Position numbers and translations under genes: made by a program
Shown: in pieces, positions 56,701-64,000 of the stretch
Layout: the number at the start of each line of letters is the position of its first letter
How positions within the stretch are numbered: position 1 is the first letter of the stretch
The notes under the pieces: model-generated
Databases searched by the model: none
Told to the model about the DNA's origin: nothing
What the model saw: only the letters and a program-made list of their open reading frames with translations
Source: Candidatus Omnitrophota bacterium
GTDB taxonomy: Bacteria; Omnitrophota; Gorgyraeia; Velamenicoccales; Velamenicoccaceae
DNA length: 64,000 bases
Direction of reading: 5' to 3'
Assembly: GCA_020052645.1 (NCBI GenBank)
Contig: JAGVOQ010000008.1
Location: 1 to 64,000 of the forward strand

Positions 56701-57050
56701 ATACATCAGGTCAATTGAATTTACGTTTCAGGCCGGCTCTTATCTCTAAGCTTTTTTCAAAAAAAGCCCTAAAAAAAGATTATACGACGCCTCAACAGGA
56801 GACAAGAAAAATTTCTTTTGCGCCCAACAGCTATAGCTTTTTGTTTTTAGGCAACACCTTTGTGACTTATCTTAATCCTTTGAATAAGAATACCTACGGT
56901 TCTTTAGGCGTTGTGCCGCAAGAGATCACATTGTTTGATTCAAAAGGTGAGGTGGCGCGGATCAACGGTTCGGTGATCGGTGCCCCTTATGCCCAACGGG
57001 TGAGGGAAGGAAAGGTGAGCCGCATTGAAATTCTTTTGGGAAAAAAATAG
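53784..57050 (+). CDS. GH94-like phosphorylase / glycoside hydrolase
   Basis: 1088-residue protein resembling the large cellobiose-phosphorylase-like family. An N-terminal beta-sandwich (to about 330) precedes an (alpha/alpha)6-like barrel with EGNYRDVNQNRRSDIFFN, EGYWTDHWSYNTD and KPNWYDALNGLPG. No signal peptide, so cytoplasmic. GTG start with CGGAGCG upstream. Likely phosphorolysis of a beta-glucan oligosaccharide, but the sub-family (GH94, GH161 or similar) and the donor are not decidable here. Confidence 0.62.
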   Translation: MSRYNLEKDGSFVIHDYNDSRPWASFFPGIAGLFGIPLWVFYVNRGQCISSVGLRSKDEAIMEFLPANKAYQLTSTQGFRTFIKLKNNKKNSFYEPFSVCPKSARIKNKMIVRAYDLTLVEENDHDGLKVEVAYFSLCNEPYAGMIREVVITNKNSQALDIELLDGLSVIIPYGINNFFLKEMSRTIEAWMTVENIDTGVPLYKLTTDPRDSAQVAFVKGGNFYTAFGEGDLGKRLKVIVDPQKIFGNVYDFSHPVKFTQKSAFAYPLDQVAKNKTPCAFSYLKTKIPAKGSIKLFSLIGHVFDVGDIKKYGIDKMTESFVEKKKKENASLINSVMDRIFTSSGSLGFDFYARQTFLDNCLRGGLPYAVAINGHKRSVYVYSRKHGDLERDYNKFFLSATYFSEGEGNYRDVNQNRRSDIFFNPLVGEKNIMDFLNLIQCDGYNPLIFKGDRFMVSLEKFQNSDLSKIVKPQDTKKLGSLLSKPFVIGEVLRYIEENKMILRCSYEEFVKMILKESLGEIEAAFGEGYWTDHWSYNTDLLESFYALYPDQMRQLLLNKKDFTYFDTHVFVKTRPERYVVRDGAVKQYHAIGFDEAKNALIHKRHEEKNKVRIQNGDGSVYRTTLIEKLLCLMLNKLATLDPSGIGIEMEADKPNWYDALNGLPGLLGSSLSETFELKRLILFLRKLFAEFNISWEERVSFFKEGQDFFNQMTELLKKNLNSFDFWDASNSIKEQYRLRVRRGLSGEQSAVTMGEVNEFFDLALNKINSGLLKGHEAKTGFYYTYFSHEVVAHDTGTDASGKHWIRPKEFKQHRLPLFLEGFVHALRTEHDKADAIYRSVQKSPLWDKKLKMYKVNASLENESFELGRAKAFAPGWLENESVWLHMEYKYLLEFLKNGLFDIFYNDFFNVLVPFQEAQRYGRSTLENSSFIASSIHPDSSLHGAGFVARLSGSTAEFLQIWLLMNSGEEPFFVNTSGQLNLRFRPALISKLFSKKALKKDYTTPQQETRKISFAPNSYSFLFLGNTFVTYLNPLNKNTYGSLGVVPQEITLFDSKGEVARINGSVIGAPYAQRVREGKVSRIEILLGKK

Positions 57051-57061
57051 ACAAAATTGAC

Positions 57062-57090
57062 TTGCCTGTTTTATTTTAACGTAGTATAAT
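57062..57090 (+). promoter_or_regulatory. sigma70-like promoter, nearly leaderless
   Basis: TTGCCT (57062-57067), 17 bases, TATAAT (57085-57090). The ATG at 57099 is 8 bases past the -10 box, so the transcript would start at or just before the initiation codon. Confidence 0.6.
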
Positions 57091-57098
57091 TAAAAAAT

Positions 57099-57653
57099 AT
57101 GAGAATGAAAAAACTTCTAGTTTTGGTTATCTTCCTGTCCTTTCTCTGCACTGGCTGCGCGAGCCTAAGTGAGACTTCGTCTCTTTATAGAACAGGTGTC
57201 AAGTTCTTGCAGGGCGAAGATCCTGTTTTTGCTGTTAATTACCTGGATGCTTTCTTAAAGGCTCAGCCTAAATCTCCCTATGCGCCTTCCGCTGCTTTTG
57301 CTTTGGGAGAATTTTATTTCGATAACAACGATTATTTTAATTCAATGAGGATGTTTTCTGACTACATACGTAATTTTCCCAAGCACAGAGGTGTTATTTT
57401 TGCCAAGCTTATAATTTATAAGGTTTTGACAAACGTTAAGAATAGTGAAGTCAGTTTAACGAGCGAAGAAGAAGATCTGATCAAAGAGATTCGCAAAGAG
57501 CTTTTTTCTCAACCGCTTTTCTTGATGTTCTACGATAAGAAATCACCGCGTCGTTATAAGTCGCTTAATCGCAATACGTATCTTGTCTATGATTATGTCG
57601 ATAAGATAAAGGTTTTCCGCAACGACAAAGTATTCCTTGAGCTCTCTCCGTAA
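57099..57653 (+). CDS. BamD/YfiO-like TPR lipoprotein
   Basis: 184 residues with lipobox LCTGC (Cys20). TPR-type helices (FAVNYLDAFLKAQPKSPYA; NSMRMFSDYIRNFPKHR) resemble BamD/YfiO, the lipoprotein of outer-membrane barrel assembly, but the protein is shorter and its C-terminal part is different. No ribosome-binding site, consistent with near-leaderless expression. The ATG at 57105 is an alternative start. Confidence 0.68.
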   Translation: MRMKKLLVLVIFLSFLCTGCASLSETSSLYRTGVKFLQGEDPVFAVNYLDAFLKAQPKSPYAPSAAFALGEFYFDNNDYFNSMRMFSDYIRNFPKHRGVIFAKLIIYKVLTNVKNSEVSLTSEEEDLIKEIRKELFSQPLFLMFYDKKSPRRYKSLNRNTYLVYDYVDKIKVFRNDKVFLELSP

Positions 57654-59709
57654 GAAGACCCGTTTTTTTTCGTATGTTGTCGTACTCCTGTTTTTCTTCA
57701 TAACAGGAATCAATATCTTTTTTACAATCCTTTTCCAGCAAAAAATCAAAGAAGCGCAAAAAATAATCCGCCAGACTACGGGATTGACTCTTTTGGTGCG
57801 CGCGGCCACCTTTAATCTCTTTTCTGGATTTTCGATGAGAGAGATTACCTTTGGCCGAGAACAAGAAAAACTCTTTTCAGCACACGGGATCAATTTTGGT
57901 TTTGATGTCATTTCTATTTTCAATAAATCTGTCCGCATCAAGAGCATTGATATTCAACAGCCTGAATTCGATCTAAAAAATGTCTCGAATATAATTATTT
58001 TAGCTCAAAAAGCCGTTGGTAAAAAAGGAGTGCGTGCTGTTGATCAGGCGGTTCATTTTTTTGAGACCGTTTATTTTAATGTAAAAAAAGCCAAGGTCGA
58101 TGGCGTGGTCTCATTGGATATTAAGGGCTATCTTTCGTTTATCAAAGGCAATTTATTTATTTCTCGTGGAGAAATCCTGCTTAAAAAAATTCAGTTATCA
58201 ACGGTTCCTGGTGTTGATTTTTTCCGCGACAGCAGCTTTTATAAACCCTTTGACTATATCTTTGAAGCTGAAAATCAGGGAACCAATTTTATTGTTTCAC
58301 GTCTCGAGGTGAGTAATCCTATTTTGAAATTTACGGGTTCAGGTTCTATTTCTAACGTTCAATCTAACCCTAAGGCGTCATTTGAGATCAATTTTTTTAA
58401 CATTCTCTTGGATGATTTTCCTTCGATCAACAGCAACGTTGTTCAATCCCGTGGTGTCGTGGATTCAACGCTTCAGATCAAAGGGGCGTTAGATAATTTA
58501 AGCATTTTGTGCAATTCAAAAATCACGAATGCCCACCTGGTTTTCTTTAATTCAATTATCTTTTCTGAAATTAACGGCAGTGCCGTTGTTTCCATCGATC
58601 ATATCGTAGGTCAAAATTTTTCACTTTTTTGCAATGGGATCCCTTTTAGCGCTGATTTTGTTTTTTTAAATCAAATTGCTCCCCAGCTTTTACTACAGTT
58701 GAGTTCTCATGAGACGAAAGGGTCAGAGACTAAAGATTTTATTCTAAGATTTAATGCCGATTGGCTTAATGATGAATTCCTCGGCAACATAAAGTCATCG
58801 TTTAGATACAAGGCCTCTAAAACCTCAACGTCTATCGAATGTAACTTAAAAGATTTTCGTTTAAAATATGAAGATGATCTTTTTGTTACCGCCGATGAGT
58901 TTTCTTCAAACTTCTCTATCAAGCCTGCGTCCGTCGTTTCAGAAAAAGCTTATTTCAATTCTGGCTTGAATCTTCAGCATTTCTTTGGGATTGTGCGCAG
59001 ACAGGAAGATGGTTTCACATTGGATCACTTGAAAGGTAATTGTTATGACGGAATTTTCGACGGCGCAATAGAATTCGTGCCCAAAGGCAGTTCGATAAGC
59101 GTCAAGGGGGAGGCGCATCTGCGTGGCGTTGATGTGGATGAATTTTCAAAAGACGTTATTCCAGGGCAATATCTTTTGAGCGGGCTTTTAGACGGGGATT
59201 TGAGGCTTGATACTCAATCTGAGGACATTCTAAAAGGACAGTTTTTTGTGACAAAGGGAACGATTGAGAATAACCCTATTCTTGATTCGGTGGGTAATTT
59301 TTTAGGTGTCTCAGCTTTAAAAAAGGTGTCCTTTGACGAATTATCCATATTTTTTTCAGGGGGGAGAGAGGAGTGCAGTTCGCAGGTAAAGTTGAAATCT
59401 CCTCAGGTGAACGGTATTTTAGACGGCAAAATCTCTTCTTATGATAAGCTTGATGGTTATTTGACCGTTAGGCTTGGGACAGAGCTTTTAAATGAGTCAA
59501 AGACGTTTAAAAAAATCCTTACCTATATTCGTCATGAGGAGCCATCGGTTGTTTTTCCTTTTAAGATATCTTCTTACGTCCATAGCCCTCGCATTTTGTG
59601 GCTAAAGAATGAATTTAAGGAAAAATTACAAAGTATGTTGCCAGAGCGGAATAAGCGTTTTTTGCAGAAGCAGGTGAATAATATGGTTTCAAAAATTGAA
59701 GAGGAGTAG
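57637..59709 (+). CDS. large AsmA/YhdP-like envelope protein
   Basis: 690 residues: one N-terminal TM anchor (about 12-32), then long beta-strand repeats ending in an AsmA_2-like region (KGQFFVTKGTIENNPILDS, FSGGREECSSQVKLKSP) typical of YhdP. Such proteins carry phospholipid between membranes. TTG start, overlapping the previous gene by 17 bases. A second AsmA-like gene lies at 49090. Confidence 0.76.
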   Translation: MSSLRKKTRFFSYVVVLLFFFITGINIFFTILFQQKIKEAQKIIRQTTGLTLLVRAATFNLFSGFSMREITFGREQEKLFSAHGINFGFDVISIFNKSVRIKSIDIQQPEFDLKNVSNIIILAQKAVGKKGVRAVDQAVHFFETVYFNVKKAKVDGVVSLDIKGYLSFIKGNLFISRGEILLKKIQLSTVPGVDFFRDSSFYKPFDYIFEAENQGTNFIVSRLEVSNPILKFTGSGSISNVQSNPKASFEINFFNILLDDFPSINSNVVQSRGVVDSTLQIKGALDNLSILCNSKITNAHLVFFNSIIFSEINGSAVVSIDHIVGQNFSLFCNGIPFSADFVFLNQIAPQLLLQLSSHETKGSETKDFILRFNADWLNDEFLGNIKSSFRYKASKTSTSIECNLKDFRLKYEDDLFVTADEFSSNFSIKPASVVSEKAYFNSGLNLQHFFGIVRRQEDGFTLDHLKGNCYDGIFDGAIEFVPKGSSISVKGEAHLRGVDVDEFSKDVIPGQYLLSGLLDGDLRLDTQSEDILKGQFFVTKGTIENNPILDSVGNFLGVSALKKVSFDELSIFFSGGREECSSQVKLKSPQVNGILDGKISSYDKLDGYLTVRLGTELLNESKTFKKILTYIRHEEPSVVFPFKISSYVHSPRILWLKNEFKEKLQSMLPERNKRFLQKQVNNMVSKIEEE

Positions 59710-59712
59710 GCT

Positions 59713-60240
59713 GTGGAATTTAAAGATTTAAAAGCAACGATCCTTACGGTAAGCGATTCCTGCGCTCAAGGGTCAAGAAAAGATGAGAGCGGAGAAGTTT
59801 TAAGGAAGATCTTAAAAAAAAGTCGAGCCCGGGTCGTTGAAAGCACCATCGTGTGTGATGACGAAAACGCAATAAAGAAATTTTTAAAAAATTCATGTGA
59901 TCATTTAAAAGTTGACCTGGTCTTAACAACCGGGGGCACGGGGCTGGGGCTTCGGGACGTAACGCCGCAAGCTACGCGCGCGGTTATTAAAAAAGAAATT
60001 CCTGGGATCCCGGAGTTGATGCGTTTTAAAAATATCAAAAGAACAGAACGAGCCGCTTTGTCTTGCGCCGTTGCAGGCGTACGGGGCTCGACCCTTATTA
60101 TTAATTTGCCGGGAAGTCCTAAGGGTGCAAGTGAATCGTTTCTGGCTGTTAAAGATGTTGTTCCTCATGCCATTCTTATGATCAAGGGGGCTGGGCACGA
60201 AGAAAGTTACAAGTCCAAAAGTCATAAAGTCACAAGTTAA
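59713..60240 (+). CDS. mogA: molybdopterin adenylyltransferase (MogA/MoaB)
   Basis: Adenylates molybdopterin before metal insertion. Seen: ILTVSDSCAQGSRKDESG at the N-terminus, LVLTTGGTGLGLRDVTPQAT and the C-terminal INLPGSPKGASE. 175 residues, usual. GTG start 3 bases after the AsmA-like gene. A molybdenum-hydroxylase-type FAD subunit at 63041 could be a client. Confidence 0.92.
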   Translation: MEFKDLKATILTVSDSCAQGSRKDESGEVLRKILKKSRARVVESTIVCDDENAIKKFLKNSCDHLKVDLVLTTGGTGLGLRDVTPQATRAVIKKEIPGIPELMRFKNIKRTERAALSCAVAGVRGSTLIINLPGSPKGASESFLAVKDVVPHAILMIKGAGHEESYKSKSHKVTS

Positions 60241-60298
60241 ATTCAAGAGCACAATAGAGACAAGACGTAATTAAAATGTCAGCGAAATCTAAAAAAAG

Positions 60299-60326
60299 TT
60301 GACTTTTTTTTCTGTCTTGGTATAAT
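60299..60326 (+). promoter_or_regulatory. strong sigma70 promoter before element C copy 2
   Basis: TTGACT (60299-60304), 16 bases, TATAAT (60321-60326). ATAATAC/GTATTAT form an inverted repeat over the start site, a possible operator. It gives a leader of about 195 bases that includes element C. Confidence 0.65.
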
Positions 60327-60364
60327 ACTAGAAATACCGAATCAGTATTATAAATTCAAACGAA

Positions 60365-60516
60365 GGCACAACCACCAGAGCGAAGAGAATGGTGGTTGTC
60401 TGCCTGAGGTTGATCCTTGACATTTACCTTTTGAGAGAGAATAGGTAGGTGTCAAGGATTTAATTCGCATGCATCAGTTATGTTAACGTTGTTTCATAAC
60501 TGATGTGCTCAATAAA
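60365..60516 (+). promoter_or_regulatory. element C, copy 2: three-hairpin leader
   Basis: P1: GGCA-CAACCACC (60365-60376) with GGTGGTTG-tc-TGCC (60391-60404). P2: TCCTTGACATTTACC (60414-60428) with GGTAGGTGTCAAGGA (60444-60458). P3: ATCAGTTATG (60473-60482) with CATAACTGAT (60495-60504). P1 differs from copy 1 at several paired positions with pairing kept; P3 is identical. Confidence 0.78.
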
Positions 60517-60527
60517 GGAAGCACGTC

Positions 60528-61103
60528 ATGAGAGCAAAAAATATAACAAGGGAAAAGATATTGAACGCTGCTCAAGAAAGGATGGTCCGGTTCGGTTATC
60601 GTAAGGTTGCGATGGATGAAATTGCCGCAGATCTTATGATGAGCAAAAACACCATCTATCTGCATTTTAAAAGCAAGGTAGAGATTGCGAAAGGCCTGTT
60701 CGATAGGATTGAAACTCGCATTAATAACGGCCTAAAGGAGATAGAAAAAGGCAATAAGTCCCCTTTAGATATTATTTCAAAAAATATCATGTTTTTTCAG
60801 AAAGAGCTATCCCCGTGGTTTGATCATTTTTTAAAAGACATAAAACTCGAACTGCCGGATTTGTGGCAGGATTTCATCGATTTTCGTACGGACAAGATCT
60901 TAGAGATTAAAAAATTGATAGAGAAAGGTATCCAGAGAGGGGTTTTTAGAAAAGTGAATTCTGGCCTGGCGGTCAGGGTTTATTTGGGTGCCGTTGACAG
61001 TATCATTAACCCGGATATTTTGGAAGAAGAGCATGTGTCTTTTCAAGAGGCTATAGAAGCAGTTGTTGATATTTGGTCGAAAGGGATGCTGACAGAGAGA
61101 TAG
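60528..61103 (+). CDS. TetR-family transcriptional regulator
   Basis: N-terminal helix-turn-helix (ILNAAQERMVRFGYRKVAMDEIAADLMMSKNTIYLHF region, about residues 10-47) and a helical ligand domain. 191 residues. It heads an operon with a porin (gap 15) and a chromate transporter subunit (gap 24), so it probably represses its own operon. The effector is not evident. Confidence 0.92.
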   Translation: MRAKNITREKILNAAQERMVRFGYRKVAMDEIAADLMMSKNTIYLHFKSKVEIAKGLFDRIETRINNGLKEIEKGNKSPLDIISKNIMFFQKELSPWFDHFLKDIKLELPDLWQDFIDFRTDKILEIKKLIEKGIQRGVFRKVNSGLAVRVYLGAVDSIINPDILEEEHVSFQEAIEAVVDIWSKGMLTER

Positions 61104-61118
61104 AAAGGGGGTATTTAA

Positions 61119-62432
61119 ATGCGATGGTTGAAGTTTTGGTTTTTTTGTATTTGTTTTTTGAGCTTTTTGACAAGCTTGGTACAGGCTCAAGGGGTCGACA
61201 ATTTTAGTGGAAAATTTTTGTCCTGGCATTATAAGCTGGGCTTAGAAGATCGGTTCAGGTATGAGAATAAGGAGAATTTTGATTTTAACAAGAGCACAAA
61301 AGACAATGGCGGCTTGATCTTTAATCGCGCCCGTGTCAATATGGAGGCAACGCTTGTTGATGAATATCTTAACGATATTCTTGAATTTTTCGTTGACGGT
61401 CTTGATGCGCAGGTGGGTGCTTATCGCCTTAAACCTATGACAAATCAAAAAGACAATTTTGATTTTCATCAGGGTTATCTAAAGATATACAATATCGCCG
61501 ACTCAAGGATTGATGCGACCGTGGGCCGGCAGGAATTGAAATACGGAAAAGGTCGTTTGATTTGGGCGTCGACATGGGCTAATAGGATTCGCTCTTTTGA
61601 TGCCGGCGTTCTGCATTTTGCGTCACCTGGCGGATTTTACGGAGATTTTTTATACGGGCAGGATGTTAAATATGATGATTTGAATTTTAATAAGTCCTCG
61701 GATAATGAGTTTTTAGGCGGGTTTTACGGCGGATACCGCAAAGAGAGCGTCTCGACTCTTTATGAAGCGTATTTTCTGACACAAATCATAAAATCGGCTA
61801 CAACAGATACTGAGCGTTATACAATCGGCGGACAATTTGAAGGCAGATTGTTTATGTTTAAAGATGTTTTTTGGAACCTTGAAGTACCGTATCAATTCGG
61901 TAAGACGGGACTTGAAGATATCAGCGCTTACGCTATTCACTTTGATCTTTCGAAGGTATTTATGGGCTGGGTGGGCGAGCCAAAAGTCACGCTTGCTTTT
62001 GAATTGGCTTCAGGAGATAGAAAAAATGGAAATGGTACGACCAACACTTTTATCCCTCTTTATCAATCAACGCATGATCCTTACGGTATTATGGATTTTT
62101 TTCGTTGGCAGAATATGCGGGAAGTTGAAGCAAGCGTTATTTTTTCTCTAACACCTAAGCTTAAATTGCAGCCGCAAGTAGATTTTTTCTGGCTGGATTC
62201 AACGAAAGATAACTGGGTGAATTCTTCGGGAACAATATTGCGCAGTGGCACAACAAACAGCGTATCGAGTTTTGTAGGTACAGAAAGTTCGTTGCGCGTC
62301 TTTTATGAGATTGCTAAAAATATAAAATTTGAAGTCGGCTACGCCCATTTTTCTACCGGCGGTTTTGTGCGCGATACCGGCGATGACGATGACGCGGACT
62401 GGGCGTATTCTCAGATTGTATTTAAGTATTGA
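61119..62432 (+). CDS. outer-membrane beta-barrel porin (alginate-export-like)
   Basis: Signal peptide ending VQAQG, then 410 residues of alternating aromatic beta-strands with the C-terminal aromatic strand WAYSQIVFKY. Motifs such as VGRQELKYGKGRLIWAS and FRYENK resemble the alginate-export/porin family. Passive solute channel; substrate unknown. AGGGGG upstream. Confidence 0.82.
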   Translation: MRWLKFWFFCICFLSFLTSLVQAQGVDNFSGKFLSWHYKLGLEDRFRYENKENFDFNKSTKDNGGLIFNRARVNMEATLVDEYLNDILEFFVDGLDAQVGAYRLKPMTNQKDNFDFHQGYLKIYNIADSRIDATVGRQELKYGKGRLIWASTWANRIRSFDAGVLHFASPGGFYGDFLYGQDVKYDDLNFNKSSDNEFLGGFYGGYRKESVSTLYEAYFLTQIIKSATTDTERYTIGGQFEGRLFMFKDVFWNLEVPYQFGKTGLEDISAYAIHFDLSKVFMGWVGEPKVTLAFELASGDRKNGNGTTNTFIPLYQSTHDPYGIMDFFRWQNMREVEASVIFSLTPKLKLQPQVDFFWLDSTKDNWVNSSGTILRSGTTNSVSSFVGTESSLRVFYEIAKNIKFEVGYAHFSTGGFVRDTGDDDDADWAYSQIVFKY

Positions 62433-62456
62433 TTTTTTTAAAATAGGGAGGCAAGG

Positions 62457-62984
62457 ATGATTCACTTACAATTGTTTTTAGCGTTTTTTAAAATAGGCAT
62501 CTTTGCTATAGGAGGGGCTTATTCTTTTTTACCTTTGACCGAGAGGGAGATTGTTGAAAAATATCACTGGTTGTCTAAATCTGAATTTCTAGATATCTCC
62601 GGATTGGTAAAAATATTTCCGGGTGCCATTTCCGTAAAATATGCGACTTATGTAGGATTTAAAATGGCGGGATATCTAGGGGTTGCGATTGCTAATTTCG
62701 CTAACCTTCTGGCTCCGGCAACTTTTATTATGATCGCGTCAATCTTTTATAATCACACTAAAGCGGTTGCGCCTGTTAAAAGTGCATTTAACATGATTCA
62801 GCTTGTTATTTTTGCCATGATTATTGCCGTTGCTTTCCAGACGGTAGCCATTAAGCAATTGGCGAGTCTGACGTCGATGCTTATTGTTGTTTCTGCGTTC
62901 AGCCTATTTATGTTTACAAGAATAGAACCTGCGGTTATTATTATTCTCGCGGGATGTATTGGGGCAACTTTGAGGTTTCAATAG
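62457..62984 (+). CDS. chromate transporter, half-size (CHR family)
   Basis: 175 residues, about five TM segments. Seen: FKIGIFAIGGAYSFLPL, the family N-terminal GGG-like motif, and PGAISVKYATYVG. Half-size CHR proteins normally come as pairs; the partner is not adjacent. Chromate specificity is family knowledge only; other anions are possible. Confidence 0.85.
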   Translation: MIHLQLFLAFFKIGIFAIGGAYSFLPLTEREIVEKYHWLSKSEFLDISGLVKIFPGAISVKYATYVGFKMAGYLGVAIANFANLLAPATFIMIASIFYNHTKAVAPVKSAFNMIQLVIFAMIIAVAFQTVAIKQLASLTSMLIVVSAFSLFMFTRIEPAVIIILAGCIGATLRFQ

Positions 62985-63023
62985 GAGCAAAACAGGTCTT
63001 ATCCTTTTTGCTTCATTTTATGA

Positions 63024-63029
63024 TATAAT
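63024..63029 (+). promoter_or_regulatory. -10 box very close to the FAD-subunit gene
   Basis: TATAAT (63024-63029) ends 11 bases before the ATG at 63041, giving a leader of only a few bases. No clear -35 at 17 bases. Confidence 0.4.
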
Positions 63030-63040
63030 TTTAAACGATC

Positions 63041-63880
63041 ATGGCACTCTTAAGAGATTTTAAATTCCATTCACCGGATACTTTGTTGCAGGCGCTTGCT
63101 CTCCTGGAGCAAGCCGATTCGCCTGTGCTTTTGGCTGGTGGAACCTTTGCGTTAAATACTTTAAAGAAGAGTTCTAAATACCCGACCGATGTCATCAGTT
63201 TAAGAAAAATCCCCGAATTAAATGGCATAAAGACTCAAGATAAAGAGCTCTGGATAGGGCCCATGACCCGTATTGATGAATTGATAGGCTCAAGGTTTAT
63301 CCAGGATTCGTTTGTTTGCCTTAAAGAAGCTGCTTTAAAATTAGGCACGACCCCTATACGTAATATGGCGACTATCGGGGGTAATGTTGCCAGCCGTTTT
63401 TATTGGGTTGATCTGCCAGCTGTTCTCATCGCTTTAGGGGCTCGTCTTGAGGTGGTTTCGCAAGATGGCGGGCGTGTCGTCGGTCTCTATGATTATTTAA
63501 CTGAGAAGAAACTAAAAAAAGAGATTGTCTCAGGTATTCTTCTGCCGCTGGAGAATAGAGGTGCTTATCATTTTAGGCATACGTGCACAGTGCAGGAAGT
63601 TGATACGCCTTATCTGGGGCTTACATTTTCGTTTACCAGAGGCAAGGAAGGGCTTCTTGATGTACGCGCAGTTGTTAATACAACCTTATCCTTTCCTGTA
63701 TTTTTAAAAGGCGTTTCTTCTGTGCTTCAAGGTTTAGGATATAAAGAAATTAGCCTTGATGATATGCGCAAAGCTGTTTGTGAAGATATCAAAAATACAA
63801 AGCTTGATGAATATCGTATTCAGCTTTTATGCGTGGATATGGAAAATATTTTAAGTTTATTGAATGGGAAGGCCGCATGA
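63041..63880 (+). CDS. FAD-binding subunit of molybdenum hydroxylase type
   Basis: CoxM/XdhB-family flavin subunit. Seen: LLAGGTFALN and MATIGGNVASR, the two FAD-binding motifs, and a length of 279 residues. In full enzymes it works with a molybdopterin subunit and an iron-sulfur subunit; neither is visible before the window ends. Confidence 0.87.
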   Translation: MALLRDFKFHSPDTLLQALALLEQADSPVLLAGGTFALNTLKKSSKYPTDVISLRKIPELNGIKTQDKELWIGPMTRIDELIGSRFIQDSFVCLKEAALKLGTTPIRNMATIGGNVASRFYWVDLPAVLIALGARLEVVSQDGGRVVGLYDYLTEKKLKKEIVSGILLPLENRGAYHFRHTCTVQEVDTPYLGLTFSFTRGKEGLLDVRAVVNTTLSFPVFLKGVSSVLQGLGYKEISLDDMRKAVCEDIKNTKLDEYRIQLLCVDMENILSLLNGKAA

Positions 63881-63968
63881 ATCTTGTTAGACCTAGGCCA
63901 TTGAGCTTTGTATTGGGTCTAGGCGGGATTTTATGAATAAAAGTTTTATTGTGGATAGCTGTTTTTAA
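63877..63968 (+). other. two very short overlapping frames, possibly remnants
   Basis: ATG 63877 (overlaps the FAD subunit by ATGA) gives 19 codons (MNLVRPRPLSFVLGLGGIL) to a TGA at 63934-63936. ATG 63933 overlaps that stop and gives 11 codons (MNKSFIVDSCF) to 63968. The second stops just as the element B repeat begins. Either translated remnants of an iron-sulfur subunit or chance. Confidence 0.3.
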
Positions 63969-64000
63969 TCCTCCGCAGAAATCCTTAGGGCTAAAGCCCT
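63965..64000 (+). repeat. element B, second copy, cut by window end
   Basis: 63965-63992 is identical over 28 bases to 4991-5018. It goes on as AGGGCTAAAGCCCT, a closed palindrome, whereas the first copy reads AGGGCTTTAGCCCG. Confidence 0.75.

Overview
The window looks like a chromosomal segment of a Gram-negative, probably anaerobic bacterium. It has lipoproteins with lipoboxes, a beta-barrel porin, AsmA-like envelope proteins, half of a Wood-Ljungdahl pathway and a bacterial STT3 oligosaccharyltransferase. The gene mix and style fit a candidate-phylum lineage such as Omnitrophota, but that is inference; there is no rRNA to prove it. Every gene I can support, about 60 CDS plus tmRNA, lies on the + strand. 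I see no CRISPR array, prophage, insertion-sequence transposase or classical tRNA.

Layout. 1-8.0 kb: the 3' part of an STT3 gene, then translation and nucleic-acid housekeeping genes (tgt, trmD, rplS, rnhB, yraN). 6.3-13.7 kb: one-carbon/Wood-Ljungdahl block: fhs, an FchA-type cyclohydrolase, folD, metF, an FAD oxidoreductase and acsB with all six A-cluster cysteines. 13.8-24.4 kb: a TPR protein, polA, glgA, coaE, rho, rpmE, prfA, prmC, murA. 24.4-27.4 kb: trpG-trpD-trpC-trpF. 27.5-32.3 kb: MazG-like protein, a 49-aa coiled-coil protein, an NSS symporter with a 34-aa MetS-like partner, a DUF3568-like lipoprotein, a nuclease and an AEC transporter. 32.3-37.6 kb: smpB, a 1017-residue tandem FtsH, a lipoprotein, and tmRNA. 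37.8-42.6 kb: a secreted multi-domain GH5 enzyme. 43-53.8 kb: hemW, response regulator, nth, PAS protein, beta-CASP nuclease, YdbH/YnbE-YdbL-like envelope genes, a degenerate TtcA-like protein and a GGDEF/HD-GYP protein. 53.8-64 kb: a large GH94-like phosphorylase, BamD-like lipoprotein, AsmA-like protein, mogA, a TetR-porin-chromate transporter operon and a CoxM-like FAD subunit.

Most striking points. (1) The tmRNA (37078-37549) has an open tag frame of 51 codons, far longer than usual, and its total length of 472 nt is enlarged to match. (2) Between smpB and ssrA lies a protein with two complete FtsH modules in tandem; the first has lost a zinc-binding histidine (YEAGH) while the second is intact (HEAGH). 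(3) A dispersed structured intergenic element (here 'element A') occurs at least five times. Its stems covary between copies, and it sits before rplS, rpmE, an AEC transporter and a PAS gene. (4) A second three-hairpin leader ('element C') occurs twice, ahead of two transport-related operons, also with covariation. (5) FolD has Gln where the catalytic Lys is expected and overlaps a separate cyclohydrolase gene, suggesting divided labour in the methyl branch.

Functional reading. The methyl-branch genes convert formate to methyl-THF, and AcsB makes acetyl-CoA; carbonyl-branch CODH and the corrinoid protein genes are not in this window. The smpB-FtsH-ssrA stretch joins ribosome rescue with membrane proteolysis. 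The envelope genes (AsmA-like, YnbE-YdbL fusion, BamD-like, porin) indicate a true outer membrane.
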